A stretch of DNA of 6,769 nucleotides. Origin: DATHWB01 sp040902855 (GTDB taxonomy: Bacteria > Actinomycetota > Acidimicrobiia > Spongiisociales > ZC4RG35). The first letter of the stretch is position 1; the number at the start of each line of letters is the position of its first letter. The position numbers and the translations under genes are program-made. The stretch is from contig JBBDWN010000034.1 of the NCBI GenBank assembly GCA_040902855.1, positions 1 to 6,769 of the forward strand, written 5' to 3'. Below, one piece after another: positions 5,928 through 6,769 of the stretch. The notes beneath the pieces were generated by a model. The model was not told the origin of the DNA. It saw only the letters and a list, made by a program, of their open reading frames with translations, and made no database searches.

Positions 5928-5961
5928 TAGTACTCAATTTACTGTAAATCAATTACTAATG
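5925..5961. promoter_or_regulatory. Nested 37-bp AT-rich palindrome at the ATPase start, candidate operator
   Basis: Outer arms CATTAGTA (5925-5932) and TACTAATG (5954-5961) are perfect reverse complements. Inside them ATTTAC-T-GTAAAT (5937-5949) is also a perfect palindrome. Both share one centre, base 5943. The segment is strikingly AT-rich against its GC-rich surroundings. On the minus strand the ATPase start codon is the end of the outer arm, so a protein bound here would block transcription or translation start. The gap between mscS and the ATPase gene (5928-5977) holds little else. Confidence 0.65.
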
Positions 5962-5977
5962 AAAGAGGGCACATGAA

Positions 5978-6769
5978 CTAGTCCCCGGAGGGGTTCACGG
6001 GCTTCCACGGTTCGGCGGCCTGCTGGACGACCTGGGTCGACACCACTTCGATGCCTTCGGCGGCGAGGCGTTCGTAGACGCGGCGGGTGATCTCGTTGCG
6101 TACCGAACGGGTGGAGCGGATCGGCACCACGAAGCGGGCGGCAAGCCGCATGTATTCCTCGTCGGCTTCGACAAAGACCAGCGGCTCGACTTCGGTGGCC
6201 GGAACCGGGAAGCGTCGCCGTGTCTCCTCCATCGCCGCCCGCGCTCCTTCGGAAGCCGACAGACGACGGGCCTCTTCTTCCATGATCTCGGACGCCCGAT
6301 GCCAGCCGCCATGGTGGGGTATGGCGACCACCAGTTCGTCCCATATGTATTCGAAGTACGCCGAATAGTTGTACACCGGCTCGGTGAACGACTTCTTGTT
6401 CGACACCGTCACCACCCGCCCGGTGAACTGGGCGCCGTGCACCCACGACGAGCCGTCGGCGGCCCCGATCTCCACCAGCCGGGTCTTGAGGAGAGAGATG
6501 TCGATGACGTCACCCCGGACCTCGCCGATCTGAATGCGGTCGCCGACAGTGAAGATCGACCCGAAGGTGATGTTGAACCACCCGGCGATCGCTCCGACCA
6601 CTTCCTGCATGGCGAAGGCGAGCCCGGCGGCGGCCAACCCCAGCGCCGGACCGAGGCCTCCTCCCAGCGGCTGCCAGATGATCACCAGGGCGACTGCTGC
6701 AACCACCGTCAGCCCGAAGCGGACCAGCCGGCGGGCGTTGTAGCGCTGGGTCGCCTCGAGGTCGCTGCG
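5978..6769 (-). CDS. MscS-family mechanosensitive ion channel, C-terminal part
   Basis: The frame is open to the window edge, so the 5' end is missing; 263 residues are visible before TAG (5980-5978), and the GTG at 6706 is probably internal. Visible order: TQRYNARRLVRFG, a hydrophobic helix (~20-37), then the glycine/alanine-rich pore-lining helix GLAAAGLAFAMQEVVGAIAG (~44-63), the MscS TM3 pattern. Next comes the beta domain with FTVGDRIQIGEVRGDVIDI (73-91) and LLKTRLVEI, the family hallmark, and an alpha/beta cytoplasmic domain to the end. MscS channels in the inner membrane open under tension and release solutes during hypo-osmotic shock; many paralogues have other or unknown gating. The C-terminal end has no added domain. 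It lies 50 bases upstream of the ATPase gene on the same strand, with the palindrome between, so co-transcription is possible but the ATPase probably has its own control. Confidence 0.92.
   Translation of the reverse strand, partial: RSDLEATQRYNARRLVRFGLTVVAAVALVIIWQPLGGGLGPALGLAAAGLAFAMQEVVGAIAGWFNITFGSIFTVGDRIQIGEVRGDVIDISLLKTRLVEIGAADGSSWVHGAQFTGRVVTVSNKKSFTEPVYNYSAYFEYIWDELVVAIPHHGGWHRASEIMEEEARRLSASEGARAAMEETRRRFPVPATEVEPLVFVEADEEYMRLAARFVVPIRSTRSVRNEITRRVYERLAAEGIEVVSTQVVQQAAEPWKPVNPSGD

Noticed and set aside
5037..5930. Plus-strand open frame (297 codons) opposite the ATPase gene
   Set aside because: It is antisense to intact Walker A, Walker B and winged-helix coding sequence, and no recognisable protein motif is present.
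5959..5976. Plus-strand ATG in the palindrome, reading five codons (MKEGT) and stop
   Set aside because: It is a by-product of the palindrome's symmetry; it is too short and has no Shine-Dalgarno.
1..6769. tRNA, rRNA, CRISPR arrays, insertion sequences, riboswitches
   Set aside because: No cloverleaf, repeat-spacer pattern, transposase or terminal inverted repeats were recognised on either strand; no direct repeats flanking the ATPase/toxin cassette were found by eye.

Overview
The window is GC-rich, gene-dense bacterial DNA. Frequent GTG/TTG starts, few strong Shine-Dalgarno sites, 4-base stop/start overlaps and the protein families present point to a high-GC actinobacterium, possibly of the Acidimicrobiia type. 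That placement is inference from style and not from a marker gene.

Layout. (1) Positions 1-363 (+) hold the 3' end of a HAD-fold hypothetical protein. It converges on a two-gene minus-strand operon, and a perfect 8-bp stem hairpin (384-405) sits between them. (2) Positions 405-2278 (-) hold a membrane sensor histidine kinase with a large extracytoplasmic domain. It is translationally coupled through an ATGA overlap to a small lipoprotein with cupredoxin-type ligands (His, Cys, His, Met). (3) Positions 2279-2452 form a divergent control region with a tight hairpin and a perfect 8-8-8 inverted repeat. (4) Positions 2453-3787 (+) hold a second histidine kinase with a purely membrane-embedded sensor. 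Its ~70-residue C-terminal tail runs antisense into the next gene. Neither kinase has a response regulator within the window. (5) Positions 3676-5927 (-) hold an apparent three-gene cassette: an AAA-type ATPase with a DUF234-like C-terminus, then a Phd/VapB-like antitoxin, then a VapC-like PIN-domain toxin. The ATPase start codon lies in the arm of an AT-rich, nested 37-bp palindrome. The antitoxin start region contains a 17-bp direct repeat that duplicates a -10-like element and a Shine-Dalgarno. (6) Positions 5978-6769 (-) hold the C-terminal part of an MscS-family mechanosensitive channel that runs off the window.

How they fit together. The left half looks like envelope sensing: two divergent orphan kinases sharing one control region, one of them co-translated with a periplasm-facing cupredoxin-like lipoprotein. 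The right half looks like an accessory or selfish module (ATPase plus toxin-antitoxin) placed between the second kinase and mscS. The kinase tail reading into vapC suggests that this module's arrival or rearrangement changed the kinase 3' end. Nothing here is clearly a new defence system. The most distinctive signals are the nested palindrome at the ATPase start, the duplicated antitoxin leader, the kinase/cupredoxin coupling and the Asp-to-His change in the ATPase's nuclease-like domain.
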